Shown here: one piece after another, positions 8,406 through 14,960 of the stretch
Numbering within the stretch: the first letter of the stretch is position 1
How the letters are laid out: every line of letters begins with the position of its first letter
From: an uncultured Ruminococcus sp.
GTDB taxonomy: Bacteria > Bacillota > Clostridia > Oscillospirales > Ruminococcaceae
Assembly (NCBI GenBank): GCA_900551505.1
Contig: URWK01000013.1
Coordinates: forward strand, 1-16,882
Length of the DNA: 16,882 nucleotides
Reading direction: 5' to 3'
Notes under the pieces: generated by a model
The model's database searches: none
What the model was told of the DNA's origin: nothing
What the model saw: the letters and a program-made list of their open reading frames with translations, nothing else
Program-made: the position numbers and the translations under genes

Positions 8406-9668
8406 TTAATTTATTTCATCAAACAAGAGTTTTCCGTCTGAAATAAGGGCTTTTACCTTACCTTTCAGCTTCATACCCTTGAAAGCTGTATTTTTTGACT
8501 TTGAGTGAAGTTTTTCGGGGTCTACCGTCCATTCTTCGTTAAGGTCTGTAATTGTTATGTTTGCGTCTGCGTTTTCCGCAATCTTTTCTACAGGAAGTCC
8601 AAGTATCTTTCTCGGATTTTCGGACATAAGCTGTGCTATTCTTTCAAGAGTAATCCTGCCTGTATGGTAAAGCCCCGTTGTAACTCCCGCAAAAGATGTT
8701 TCCAGTCCCACAATTCCGTTAGGAGCTTTCTCGAAAACTTCCTTTTCGTTCTTTGCGTGAGGTGCATGGTCGGTTACGATACAGTCAACCGTTCCGTCTG
8801 CAATGGCATCAATTACGGCAAGTCTGTCTTTTTCTTCTCTGAGAGGCGGATTCATTCTGTAATCGGCATCTCTTGAAAGTAACTTTTCCTGAGTGAGCAG
8901 GAAATAGTGAGGAGCGGTTTCGCAAGTCACCTTTACGCCCCTTCTCTTTGCGTCCCTTACAAGAGCCATACTGCCTTCCGTGCTTACATGAGCGATATGG
9001 ATTCTTGCATCCTGAGAGTATGCAAGAGCGATTTCACGGGCTGTAATGCTGTCTTCCGAGGCTCTGTCCATACCCGGAACATTGAGTTTCCTTGAAATTT
9101 CGCCCTTGTTGATAATTCCTTTGTTTATTATATCGAGGTCTTCACAGTGGGAAATAATGAGCATACCGTTTTCATTCGACTTCTCAAGAGCCTGTCGCAT
9201 AATTTCAGCATTCTTAACGGGCTTTCCGTCTTCAGAAATCGCAATTGCACCGGCTTTTTTAAGTTCTTCATAGTCACAAAGTATTTTTCCTTCCATTCCC
9301 TTAGTAACCGTAACTATCGGGTAAACTTTTATTCCCGTAGGCTTGGCCTTGTCAAGAATATACTTTACCGTTTCGGAGCTGTCCACAACGGGATTTGTGT
9401 TAGGCATACAGGCCACGCCTGTAAAACCCCCGTGAATTGCGGAATCCGCACCCGTAAGAATATCTTCCTTATGAGTCTGTCCGGGGTCTCTGAAATGAAC
9501 GTGCATATCGAAAAATGACGGAAATGCGGTAAGTCCTGTTCCGTCTATAACCTTGCCGTCACTTTCAATGCTGTCTGCAATTCTCTTTATTTTTCCGTCT
9601 TCTATGAGAATATCACAGATTTTATTTTGTCCGACCGCATAAATATTTTTAATCAATATTGTTTCCAC
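8406..9668 (-). CDS. pyrC: Dihydroorotase (class I)
   Basis: It cyclises carbamoyl aspartate to dihydroorotate. This is a class I amidohydrolase of the Bacillus type. Metal ligands, numbered from the GTG start: H56 and H58 in MHVHFRD, D147 in ISEDGK, H174 in IISHCED, H227 in HIAHVS, and the catalytic D300 in VTDHAPH. Start: an ATG at 9677 touches the GGAGG ribosome binding site with no spacer, so it is an unlikely start; the in-frame GTG at 9668 is 9 nt from that site and gives 420 residues. If the ATG were used the protein would be 423 residues. The 5' end overlaps pyrR by 20 nt, implying coupled translation. Confidence 0.95.
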   Translation of the reverse strand: METILIKNIYAVGQNKICDILIEDGKIKRIADSIESDGKVIDGTGLTAFPSFFDMHVHFRDPGQTHKEDILTGADSAIHGGFTGVACMPNTNPVVDSSETVKYILDKAKPTGIKVYPIVTVTKGMEGKILCDYEELKKAGAIAISEDGKPVKNAEIMRQALEKSNENGMLIISHCEDLDIINKGIINKGEISRKLNVPGMDRASEDSITAREIALAYSQDARIHIAHVSTEGSMALVRDAKRRGVKVTCETAPHYFLLTQEKLLSRDADYRMNPPLREEKDRLAVIDAIADGTVDCIVTDHAPHAKNEKEVFEKAPNGIVGLETSFAGVTTGLYHTGRITLERIAQLMSENPRKILGLPVEKIAENADANITITDLNEEWTVDPEKLHSKSKNTAFKGMKLKGKVKALISDGKLLFDEIN

Positions 9669-10203
9669 TATGCTCATCCTCCGGTATCATTATTACAACT
9701 TTATCAGTTCCATCGGTTTCCCTGACCATAACTTTTACTGTTTCTTCCCTTGAAGTAGGAACATTCTTTCCGACATAATCGGGACGTATAGGAAGTTCCC
9801 TGTGACCTCTGTCGACCAGCACGGCAAGTTGTATACATTTTGGTCTGCCACATTCTATAACCGCATCAATAGCCGCCCTTGTGCTTCTTCCCGTGTAAAT
9901 AACGTCATCTATCAGAATTACATTTTTGCCTTCTACATCAAGTTTCAGTGAATTTTTAAGGTCTGCTTTTCCGCTTATGTCATCTCTGTAAGGCGTTATG
10001 TCAAGCCCTGTAAACAGCACTTCCGTTTTTTCAAGTTCGGATATTTTCTTGGCTATTCTCTCGGCAAGCACCGCACCTCTTGAAAAAATCCCCACTATAA
10101 AGAGATTGTCAGCACCCTTGTTCCGTTCAAGGATTTCATAAGTTATTCTGGTAACTGCACGTCTTACTGCGTTTTCGTCCATTATCAATGTTTTCTGCTT
10201 CAG
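9649..10203 (-). CDS. pyrR: Pyrimidine operon attenuation regulator PyrR / uracil phosphoribosyltransferase, probable CTG start
   Basis: It binds pyr mRNA when UMP/UTP is plentiful and promotes termination; the family also has uracil phosphoribosyltransferase activity. The PRPP motif ILIDDVIYTGRST (about 96-108) and the RGHRELPIR segment are classic PyrR. Start: the first in-frame ATG (10182) has no good ribosome binding site. A strong GGAAGGAG lies 9 nt before an in-frame CTG at 10203, and the codons from there (CTG AAG CAG AAA) line up without a gap with the N-terminus MNQKAVILDE of B. subtilis PyrR. That gives 184 residues. I therefore prefer CTG; TTG at 10188 or ATG at 10182 would shorten it by 5 or 7. 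In this register T18, R135, R140 and K146 match B. subtilis RNA-binding positions, while H22 is replaced by Y22. Confidence 0.93.
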   Translation of the reverse strand: MKQKTLIMDENAVRRAVTRITYEILERNKGADNLFIVGIFSRGAVLAERIAKKISELEKTEVLFTGLDITPYRDDISGKADLKNSLKLDVEGKNVILIDDVIYTGRSTRAAIDAVIECGRPKCIQLAVLVDRGHRELPIRPDYVGKNVPTSREETVKVMVRETDGTDKVVIMIPEDEHSGNNID

Positions 10204-10233
10204 ATTATTTCACTCCTTCCGGAAAATCTTCGC

Positions 10234-10272
10234 AAAAAAATACCCTGCCTATCCGTAACGACAGCAGGGCAT
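10234..10272 (-). terminator. Attenuator terminator in the pyr leader
   Basis: An intrinsic terminator between the pyr promoter and pyrR. The arm ATGCCCTGC (10272-10264) pairs with GCAGGGTAT (10248-10240), nine pairs including one G-U, around a 15-nt loop, and runs into seven U (10240-10234). Its 5' arm can pair instead with GCAAGGTAT upstream (10340-10332; eight of nine positions allowing G-U) to form an antiterminator. This is the usual pyr attenuation arrangement, in which PyrR binding blocks the antiterminator and permits this hairpin. Confidence 0.88.
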
Positions 10273-10333
10273 AGCAACAGCTTAAAAATTTATCTCCACA
10301 TACATTATTATATACTTTTGCTTTATATTCCAT

Positions 10334-10365
10334 ACCTTGCAATCTCACGGGATTTGCTTAAAGGT
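10334..10365 (-). promoter_or_regulatory. PyrR-binding anti-antiterminator hairpin
   Basis: Read on the minus strand, ACCTT-TAA-GCAA encloses the loop ATCCCGTGAGA and closes with TTGC-AAGGT. The loop holds TCCCGTGAG, matching the conserved PyrR-binding core UCCNGNGAG, and the TAA bulge on the 5' side resembles the internal bulge of known PyrR sites. The 3' arm TTGCAAGGT overlaps the antiterminator arm 10340-10332, so the two structures exclude each other. I see only this one site in the window, so a single attenuator should control the operon. Confidence 0.88.
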
Positions 10366-10377
10366 TTTATTTTTTTT

Positions 10378-10406
10378 ATTATATCACACCGACTTTGATT
10401 TGTCCA
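10378..10406 (-). promoter_or_regulatory. Vegetative promoter of the pyr operon
   Basis: On the minus strand TGGACA (10406-10401) and TATAAT (10383-10378) are 17 nt apart, with an extended -10 TGA just before TATAAT. Five of six and six of six bases match the housekeeping consensus. Transcription should begin near 10371, a few bases before the PyrR-binding hairpin, giving a leader of about 170 nt. Confidence 0.88.
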
Positions 10407-10431
10407 GTAATTCCGAAAAATTTTAACTTAT

Positions 10432-11361
10432 TCACAAAAACCAAATGTATTGTGCAGGGATTTCAAAACTTTTACCGTAAAGGTATGAGAATTTGCTGTC
10501 CGCCGAGGGCTGAAACAGTAATTTGTAAGCACAGAGAGCCTGATATTTCAAGGAATTGTCGCCGTTGTACTTCGTGTCGCCGACAATCGGACAACCGATA
10601 AATGTAAGGCTTGCTCTGATTTGATGGGTACGACCTGTTACAAGGTTTATTTCCAGAATGTAATTGTCGCCTTTTCTGCCAACAACTTTGTATTCTGTAG
10701 TAATGGGCTTGTAACCGTCTTTCTGAGTTGCCGAAACAGAAACTTTGTTTTCTGCGGTACTCTTTTTAAGATACGCCGAAATAACATCGCTATCTTTGGG
10801 TGGTTTCTTATTCGTAAGGCAAAGATATATTTTCTTAATTTCTCTTTCCTTAATCATTCTGTTTATCTCTCTCAGGGAAGCCGAATTTTTCGCCGAAATC
10901 ACCAGTCCGCAGGTATTTCTGTCAAGCCTGTTGCAGACTGACGGAGCAAAGCTGTTTTCGGTTTCGGGATTATATTCGCCTTTAATGTACAAATATTTCT
11001 GTACTCTTTCAAGCAAATTTTCGGTATTCTTGTCATCTGCATGAACCGGCAAACCTGTTTCCTTGAAAAGTATAATTATATTTTCGTCTTCATAGAGGAT
11101 ATTCAGTTTTTTCTCATCAGCCCTTAAAAAAGTTATTTCCTGTTTTTTTTCGTCTTCAAAGAAACTGTCATCAATATACAGTTCCAGAATATCTCCCGTC
11201 TGCAAGCGTGTTGAAATCTCACATCTTTTGCGGTTAAGTTTTATTTTCTTCGTGCGTATAAACTTGTACATTGCGGTTTTCGGCAATTTAAAAACCGCTT
11301 TCTGCAAGAACTTGTCTACTCGCTGACCGCTGTCATTTTCATTGATTATAAACTTTCTCAA
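10432..11361 (-). CDS. RluA-family RNA pseudouridine synthase
   Basis: It converts uridine to pseudouridine in rRNA or tRNA. An N-terminal S4 RNA-binding domain (about 12-60, with GQRVDKFL) is followed by the RluA catalytic domain: CNRLDRNTCGL at 143-153 holds the catalytic aspartate D147 (family motif HRLDxxTSGL, here with Asn in place of the His), and VTGRTHQIR (221-229) is the second signature. At 309 residues it is full length for an RluC/RluD-type enzyme. The start is a TTG at 11361 with AGAGGA about 9 nt upstream; the N-terminus MRKFIINENDSGQRVDKFL fits family proteins. It begins 2 nt after the ADP-ribosylglycohydrolase gene, so the two are co-transcribed. The exact target uridine cannot be told; RluC/RluD-type specificity is only a guess. 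The pyr promoter lies directly downstream. Confidence 0.92.
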   Translation of the reverse strand: MRKFIINENDSGQRVDKFLQKAVFKLPKTAMYKFIRTKKIKLNRKRCEISTRLQTGDILELYIDDSFFEDEKKQEITFLRADEKKLNILYEDENIIILFKETGLPVHADDKNTENLLERVQKYLYIKGEYNPETENSFAPSVCNRLDRNTCGLVISAKNSASLREINRMIKEREIKKIYLCLTNKKPPKDSDVISAYLKKSTAENKVSVSATQKDGYKPITTEYKVVGRKGDNYILEINLVTGRTHQIRASLTFIGCPIVGDTKYNGDNSLKYQALCAYKLLFQPSADSKFSYLYGKSFEIPAQYIWFL

Positions 11362-11363
11362 AA

Positions 11364-12275
11364 TTAAAATTCCTCTGCAAAATCTTCACATAAGTTTTCT
11401 ATCATATCGTGTTTTCTCAGGGCGGAAATCCATTCCTCCGGAATGGATTTCCGCCCGTAAAATATCCCTGCCAGTCCTCCTGCTACCGTTGCCGTGGTAT
11501 CGGTATCATCGCCGAGGTTTACTGCTTTAAGTACACATTCCTTGTAAGTCCCGGTGTTAAGAAAGCACCACAATGACGCTTCCAGTGTATCGACAACATA
11601 GCCGGAACTTCTTATTTCGTCTTCTCCAAACCTCATAAATTTATCCGTATCCGCAATTCTTGAATATCTCCCGTATTCTTCTCTGCCCTTGTATTCTCGC
11701 ATAGCTTCTTCAATAGCCTTTATCTTGCCTGCTCCATTGATAAGATTTATAGCAACAGTAACGTAAATCTGGCAACCGAGTATCGAAAGCTGGTGTCCGT
11801 GAGTGATTGAAGAAACTTCCTTTATAATTTCGTCCTTGTTTTCGGGCTTAACCGAAAGGTAAAATGCCAGCGGAAGTATTCTCATAAGTGAACCGTTGCC
11901 GTTTGAATATTCATCTGTCTGCGGAGAAATCTTTTTATTGGAAACGTATTGTGTAAGTGCCTGATAAACCGTATTTCCGCAATCGAATGCTTCATCTTTA
12001 GGTGTCATGTAGTCTTCAAAGCACCATTTGCAGAACTTGTCCGCAATGTTTATGCAATCTACGCCTTTACATTCTGTTAAGCTTTCCAGCGTACACAATG
12101 CCATACTTGAATCGTCCGACCAAGAACCTTTAGATTGCATATGCGTGCCGAAACCTTCCATATCAGTAACAGGTTCTTTCTTCAAGTATTCTCTTGACTT
12201 AAATTCAACAGGCACTCCGAGTGCATCACCTATGCAGAATCCGAGTACACCGCTTTTTACAATGTCCTTATCCAT
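11364..12275 (-). CDS. ADP-ribosylglycohydrolase family protein (DraG-like)
   Basis: A 303-residue DraG/ARH-fold protein that probably removes ADP-ribose from a protein or other acceptor. Binuclear metal motifs are intact: GDALGVPVEF (16-25), SWSDDSSMAL (51-60, with D54/D55) and LGDDTDTTA (254-262, with D256, D257 and D259). NGNGSLMR (125-132) and the THGHQ histidines (149, 151) line the ADP-ribose pocket in the family. The ATG at 12275 has AAAGGAG 9 nt upstream. No ADP-ribosyltransferase partner is in view, so the substrate is unknown; the neighbour is the RluA-type gene 2 nt downstream. The C-terminal GRKSIPEEWISAL is encoded by a perfect inverted repeat (listed separately). Confidence 0.9.
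   Translation of the reverse strand: MDKDIVKSGVLGFCIGDALGVPVEFKSREYLKKEPVTDMEGFGTHMQSKGSWSDDSSMALCTLESLTECKGVDCINIADKFCKWCFEDYMTPKDEAFDCGNTVYQALTQYVSNKKISPQTDEYSNGNGSLMRILPLAFYLSVKPENKDEIIKEVSSITHGHQLSILGCQIYVTVAINLINGAGKIKAIEEAMREYKGREEYGRYSRIADTDKFMRFGEDEIRSSGYVVDTLEASLWCFLNTGTYKECVLKAVNLGDDTDTTATVAGGLAGIFYGRKSIPEEWISALRKHDMIENLCEDFAEEF
11420..11456. repeat. Perfect 17-bp inverted repeat inside the ADP-ribosylglycohydrolase gene
   Basis: GGGCGGAAATCCATTCC (11420-11436) and its exact complement (11440-11456) flank a 3-base spacer. Because the spacer is three bases, both strands read nearly the same peptide in the codon frame: GRKSIPEEWISA on the gene strand and GRKSIPPEWISA on the other. 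No U-run follows, so it is not a terminator. It may reflect quasipalindrome correction by template switching during replication. Confidence 0.9.
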
Positions 12276-12300
12276 AAAAACTAACTCCTTTCGTTTGCCT

Positions 12301-12329
12301 GAATATTTTTTTTGTTCATGTCAATACTT
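12301..12329 (+). promoter_or_regulatory. Possible forespore (SigF/SigG-type) promoter of sigG
   Basis: GAATA (12301-12305) fits the -35 form GHATR, and AATACTT (12323-12329) matches five of seven bases of the SigG -10 CATACTA, with a 17-nt spacer. It would start transcription near 12336, about 26 nt before the sigG ATG. The match is suggestive only; forespore control of sigG is established in Bacillus. Confidence 0.35.
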
Positions 12330-12331
12330 CA

Positions 12332-12360
12332 ATTATACATTGTATGGGAGGTAAAAGCAA
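12332..12360 (-). promoter_or_regulatory. Probable promoter of the ADP-ribosylglycohydrolase/RluA pair
   Basis: On the minus strand TTGCTT (12360-12355) and TATAAT (12337-12332) are 17 nt apart. The -35 overlaps the sequence just before the sigG start codon, so the two divergent transcription units share this short region and could interfere with each other. Confidence 0.5.
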
Positions 12361-12361
12361 G

Positions 12362-13135
12362 ATGGCTTATAATAAAGTTGTTATTTCGGGAATCAATACT
12401 TCAAAACTGACCGTTCTGAAAGAGGAAGAAAAAATTGCACTTCTCAAGGAGATAAAAGCCACCGGAAGCAAGGAAGCCCGTGACAAACTTATAAACGGAA
12501 ATCTGAGGCTTGTGCTGTCTGTAATACAAAAATTTACAAACCGTGGTGAAGATATTGACGACCTCTTTCAGATAGGCGTTGTCGGTCTGATTAAGGCTAT
12601 TAATAATTTCGACCTTACAAAAGAAGTCCGCTTTTCAACCTACTGTGTACCCATGATTAGCGGAGAACTCAGGCGTTTCCTGCGTGACTGCAATTACATC
12701 AAAGTCAGCCGTTCAATGCGTGACCTCGCTTACAAGGTCATTCAGACAAAAGAAAAACTTACATCGGAAAATCAGAAAGAACCCACCATTGAGGAAATCG
12801 CAAGGGAAATCGGCGTAAACAAAAGTGATGCGGTTTTAGCCCTCGAAAGTATAAGCGACCCCGTTTCGCTGTATGAACCCGTTTATTCCGACAACGGCGA
12901 TTCTCTCTATGTGCTTGACCAGATAAGCGACAAAAACGATGCTGACAACTGGATTAACGAAATCGCTCTGAAAGAGGCTGTAAAGAGTTTACAGCCGAGA
13001 GAAAAAAATATTCTCTATCTGCGTTTCTTTCAGGGCAAGACGCAAGTCGAAGTCGCAAATGAAATCGGAATTTCTCAGGCTCAGGTTTCCAGACTTGAAA
13101 AAGGGGCTTTACTGCGTATCAAAAAACAAATCTGA
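12362..13135 (+). CDS. sigG: RNA polymerase sporulation sigma factor SigG
   Basis: The late forespore sigma factor, which directs transcription of spore-protective genes after engulfment. The 257 residues closely follow B. subtilis SigG: the N-terminus NKVVISGINTSKLTVL is a SigG signature, region 2 (about 41-110) has NGNLRLVLSVIQKF and DDLFQIGVVGLIKAI, region 3 includes DPVSLYEPVY, and region 4 has the helix-turn-helix QVEVANEIGISQAQVSRLEK (228-247). The ATG at 12362 has GGGAGGT 9 nt upstream; the in-frame ATG at 12344 overlaps that site and is rejected. No spoIIGA or sigE lies beside it, unlike the cluster common in Bacilli and many Clostridia. A terminator follows directly. Confidence 0.95.
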   Translation: MAYNKVVISGINTSKLTVLKEEEKIALLKEIKATGSKEARDKLINGNLRLVLSVIQKFTNRGEDIDDLFQIGVVGLIKAINNFDLTKEVRFSTYCVPMISGELRRFLRDCNYIKVSRSMRDLAYKVIQTKEKLTSENQKEPTIEEIAREIGVNKSDAVLALESISDPVSLYEPVYSDNGDSLYVLDQISDKNDADNWINEIALKEAVKSLQPREKNILYLRFFQGKTQVEVANEIGISQAQVSRLEKGALLRIKKQI

Positions 13136-13145
13136 TTACCTTCTT

Positions 13146-13173
13146 ACCGCCCGGATGTAAAGGGCGGTTTTTT
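13146..13173 (+). terminator. Intrinsic terminator of sigG
   Basis: ACCGCCC (13146-13152) pairs with GGGCGGT (13162-13168) over a 9-nt loop and is followed by a run of T (13168-13173). It begins 10 nt after the sigG stop and overlaps the last bases of the convergent trmB gene. There is no U-run on the opposite strand, so it should act only on the sigG transcript. Confidence 0.88.
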
Positions 13174-13843
13174 ATGCCTGCTCTGTTTTCTTGGGAACGG
13201 CTATCAGGAATTTTATAGGTTTTCCCTCATCTGAAAACATCTTTTCGTGTTCTGTCATTATGTTCTCTGCGAAGTCGCTGTTGTGCAGGTCGAAAGTCTT
13301 ATATGCCACTTCAAAACCGCATTCTTCAAAATATTCAAGCGATTCTTCAAAGAGTTCGTCATCATCTGTCTTAAATCTTATTTCGCCGTCATCTGCAAGG
13401 AACGATTTATATTGTACAAGCTGTCTTGGGTGGGTAAGTCTGCGTTTCTTATGTTTTCCTCTCGGCCAGGGGTTACAGAAATTTATATATATTCTTTTGA
13501 TATTGTCTTCCGGAGCGAAAACCTGCGAAATATTTTCTATGTTCTTTGTGAAAATTCTGACGTTGTCAGGTTCAAGCCCTTTTTCTTCATACGCCTTTTC
13601 AAGTTTCCTCTTTGCAAGTCCGAGCATTTCACTTTTTATGTCCGCCGCAATAAAGTTTATATCCGGGTTTTCAGGTGCAAGCTGTGAAATAAAACCGCCC
13701 TTACCGCAACCGAGTTCAAGGTGTATTTCCTGCTTTTTCGGAAAAGCTTCCTGCCACTTACCTTTCATCCCGTCCGGGGTCTTTACACAAAATTCACACG
13801 CTTCAAGTTCGGGTTTTGCCCATGGCTTGTGTCTTATTCTCAT
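13172..13843 (-). CDS. trmB: tRNA (guanine-N7)-methyltransferase
   Basis: It makes m7G46 in the variable loop of tRNAs with S-adenosylmethionine. The 223-residue protein has the SAM motif ELGCGKGG (43-50), acidic D68 after strand 2, the signature NFCNPWPRGKHKKRRLTH (121-138) and a C-terminal TEHE (197-200). Aligned with E. coli TrmB at a constant offset of 20, H131, D160, T197 and E200 match conserved residues, but the position corresponding to D144 is N124 (CNPWP instead of DPWP). The ATG at 13843 has AAGGAG 8 nt upstream. The gene converges on sigG and diverges from the CmpB-like gene. Confidence 0.93.
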   Translation of the reverse strand: MRIRHKPWAKPELEACEFCVKTPDGMKGKWQEAFPKKQEIHLELGCGKGGFISQLAPENPDINFIAADIKSEMLGLAKRKLEKAYEEKGLEPDNVRIFTKNIENISQVFAPEDNIKRIYINFCNPWPRGKHKKRRLTHPRQLVQYKSFLADDGEIRFKTDDDELFEESLEYFEECGFEVAYKTFDLHNSDFAENIMTEHEKMFSDEGKPIKFLIAVPKKTEQA

Positions 13844-13883
13844 AAAAAATTCTCCTTATATCAAAATTATAGTCTGAATATAT

Positions 13884-13892
13884 ATTATAACA
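13884..13892 (-). promoter_or_regulatory. Extended -10 promoter element of trmB
   Basis: The minus strand reads TGTTATAAT, an extended -10 (TGn plus TATAAT), about 40 nt upstream of the trmB start. No good -35 is seen at 17 nt, which is common for extended -10 promoters. Confidence 0.5.
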
Positions 13893-13962
13893 TAGTTTTT
13901 CGGGAATTGCACCATTATTTTTTTATATGGCAAATCCCTTTGTGAACAGCCCTTAACAACTG

Positions 13963-13990
13963 TTGACACCTGTAATAAAAATGTTATAAT
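13963..13990 (+). promoter_or_regulatory. Vegetative promoter of the CmpB-like gene
   Basis: TTGACA (13963-13968) and TATAAT (13985-13990) both match the housekeeping consensus exactly, 16 nt apart. The predicted start near 13997 gives a leader of about 45 nt with AAAGGAGGT near its end. Confidence 0.85.
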
Positions 13991-14041
13991 ATAAGTGTCT
14001 GCAACACATCGCTATAACAAAGCAAAGGAGGTTTAATATTT

Positions 14042-14839
14042 TTGCAGAATATACATTTTCTGAATATGAGCCTGTTTGAAATGTTCTATTATTTCTGTTT
14101 CTGGTCGTGTTTCGGCTGGGCGTTGGAAGTTGTGGACAGAACACTCGAAACAGGCGGATTTGAAAACCGGGGATTTCTGAACGGTCCGTTCTGTCCGATT
14201 TATGGGTTTGGCGTACTTATGATTTTGACGATACTTGAGCCGTTCAAGGACAATATATTAATTCTTTTCATCGCATCGACAATTATATGTTCATCACTCG
14301 AATTGTTTGTAGGGCTGTTGCTTGAATGGCTTTTCCATGCGAAATGGTGGGACTATTCGGACAAGAAACACAATTACAAAGGTTATATCTGCCTTGAAAT
14401 CTCTATTTTGTGGGGATTGGGTTGTGTTCTGATGGTCAATGTCGCCCAGCCCCTTATAGAAAGAGTCGTTGCATATATACCGTATATATTTGGGAATATT
14501 ATGATAGTGGTTATTTTCCTGATTATAATTTCCGACCTTATCGCAAGTATCTGTGAAGTCCAGAATCTCAACAACAGACTTAAACAAATCGACCAGCTTT
14601 CAAACCTGCTTCATGACAAATCAATTGCACTCGGTGAAAATATCTCCGATGAAGTCCTTGAACTAAAAGCAAAATATGACAAACTTCTTGCAAGGACTGC
14701 CGAACAGAAAAGACTTATCAATGCATTCCCAAGCATGAAATCCATAAAATACAATGAAGCCTTGAAAAAACTTCGTGACAGACTTAACTCAAAAGAACAG
14801 AACCCAGGAAAAAATGAGGAAACAAAAAACAAAAAATAA
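14042..14839 (+). CDS. Membrane protein of the CmpB family (annotated as putative ABC transporter permease)
   Basis: A 265-residue integral membrane protein. About five hydrophobic segments can be seen (roughly 11-30, 52-67, 72-95, 116-136 and 142-170), followed by a charged, coiled-coil-like cytoplasmic tail (about 173-255) ending in a lysine-rich stretch. FGWALE, ENRGFLNGPFCPIYG (41-55) and KWWDYSD...GYICL (101-118) are the conserved blocks of the family usually named ABC_trans_CmpB (PF06541), whose function is not established; no ATPase gene lies nearby. The start is a TTG at 14042 with GGAGGT 9 nt upstream; an ATG at 14066 lacks such a site. It stands alone behind its own strong promoter; no clear terminator is visible before the next promoter. 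Confidence 0.85.
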   Translation: MQNIHFLNMSLFEMFYYFCFWSCFGWALEVVDRTLETGGFENRGFLNGPFCPIYGFGVLMILTILEPFKDNILILFIASTIICSSLELFVGLLLEWLFHAKWWDYSDKKHNYKGYICLEISILWGLGCVLMVNVAQPLIERVVAYIPYIFGNIMIVVIFLIIISDLIASICEVQNLNNRLKQIDQLSNLLHDKSIALGENISDEVLELKAKYDKLLARTAEQKRLINAFPSMKSIKYNEALKKLRDRLNSKEQNPGKNEETKNKK

Positions 14840-14891
14840 TTCTCTGCTCTTCTGCTGACACACGTTTTTCGCAAATGTTACAAAAAACCGC

Positions 14892-14920
14892 TTGAATTAT
14901 ACTGTGTTTTATGATATAAT
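14892..14920 (+). promoter_or_regulatory. Vegetative promoter of the PHP-TSCPD-DUF218 operon
   Basis: TTGAAT (14892-14897) and TATAAT (14915-14920) are 17 nt apart, with an extended -10 TGA before TATAAT. The start near 14927 leaves a leader of about 34 nt ahead of the PHP gene. Confidence 0.8.
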
Positions 14921-14960
14921 TATTTCTACTATATTTTAAAGTGTCAGGAGGTTTTTAAAC

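Noticed and set aside
11420..11456. The coding-region palindrome as an intrinsic terminator
   Set aside because: There is no T-run on either strand after the stem, and on the gene strand translation continues through it for about 20 codons.
12299..12325. TTGACA on the minus strand (12324-12319) as promoter of the ADP-ribosylglycohydrolase gene
   Set aside because: No -10 lies 16-18 nt downstream; the nearest TATTCA is only 13 nt away. The TTGCTT/TATAAT pair at 12360-12332 fits better.
13191..13877. A 228-codon plus-strand open frame opposite trmB
   Set aside because: It is fully antisense to trmB, serine-rich and without recognisable domains, while trmB has all its family motifs and a ribosome binding site.
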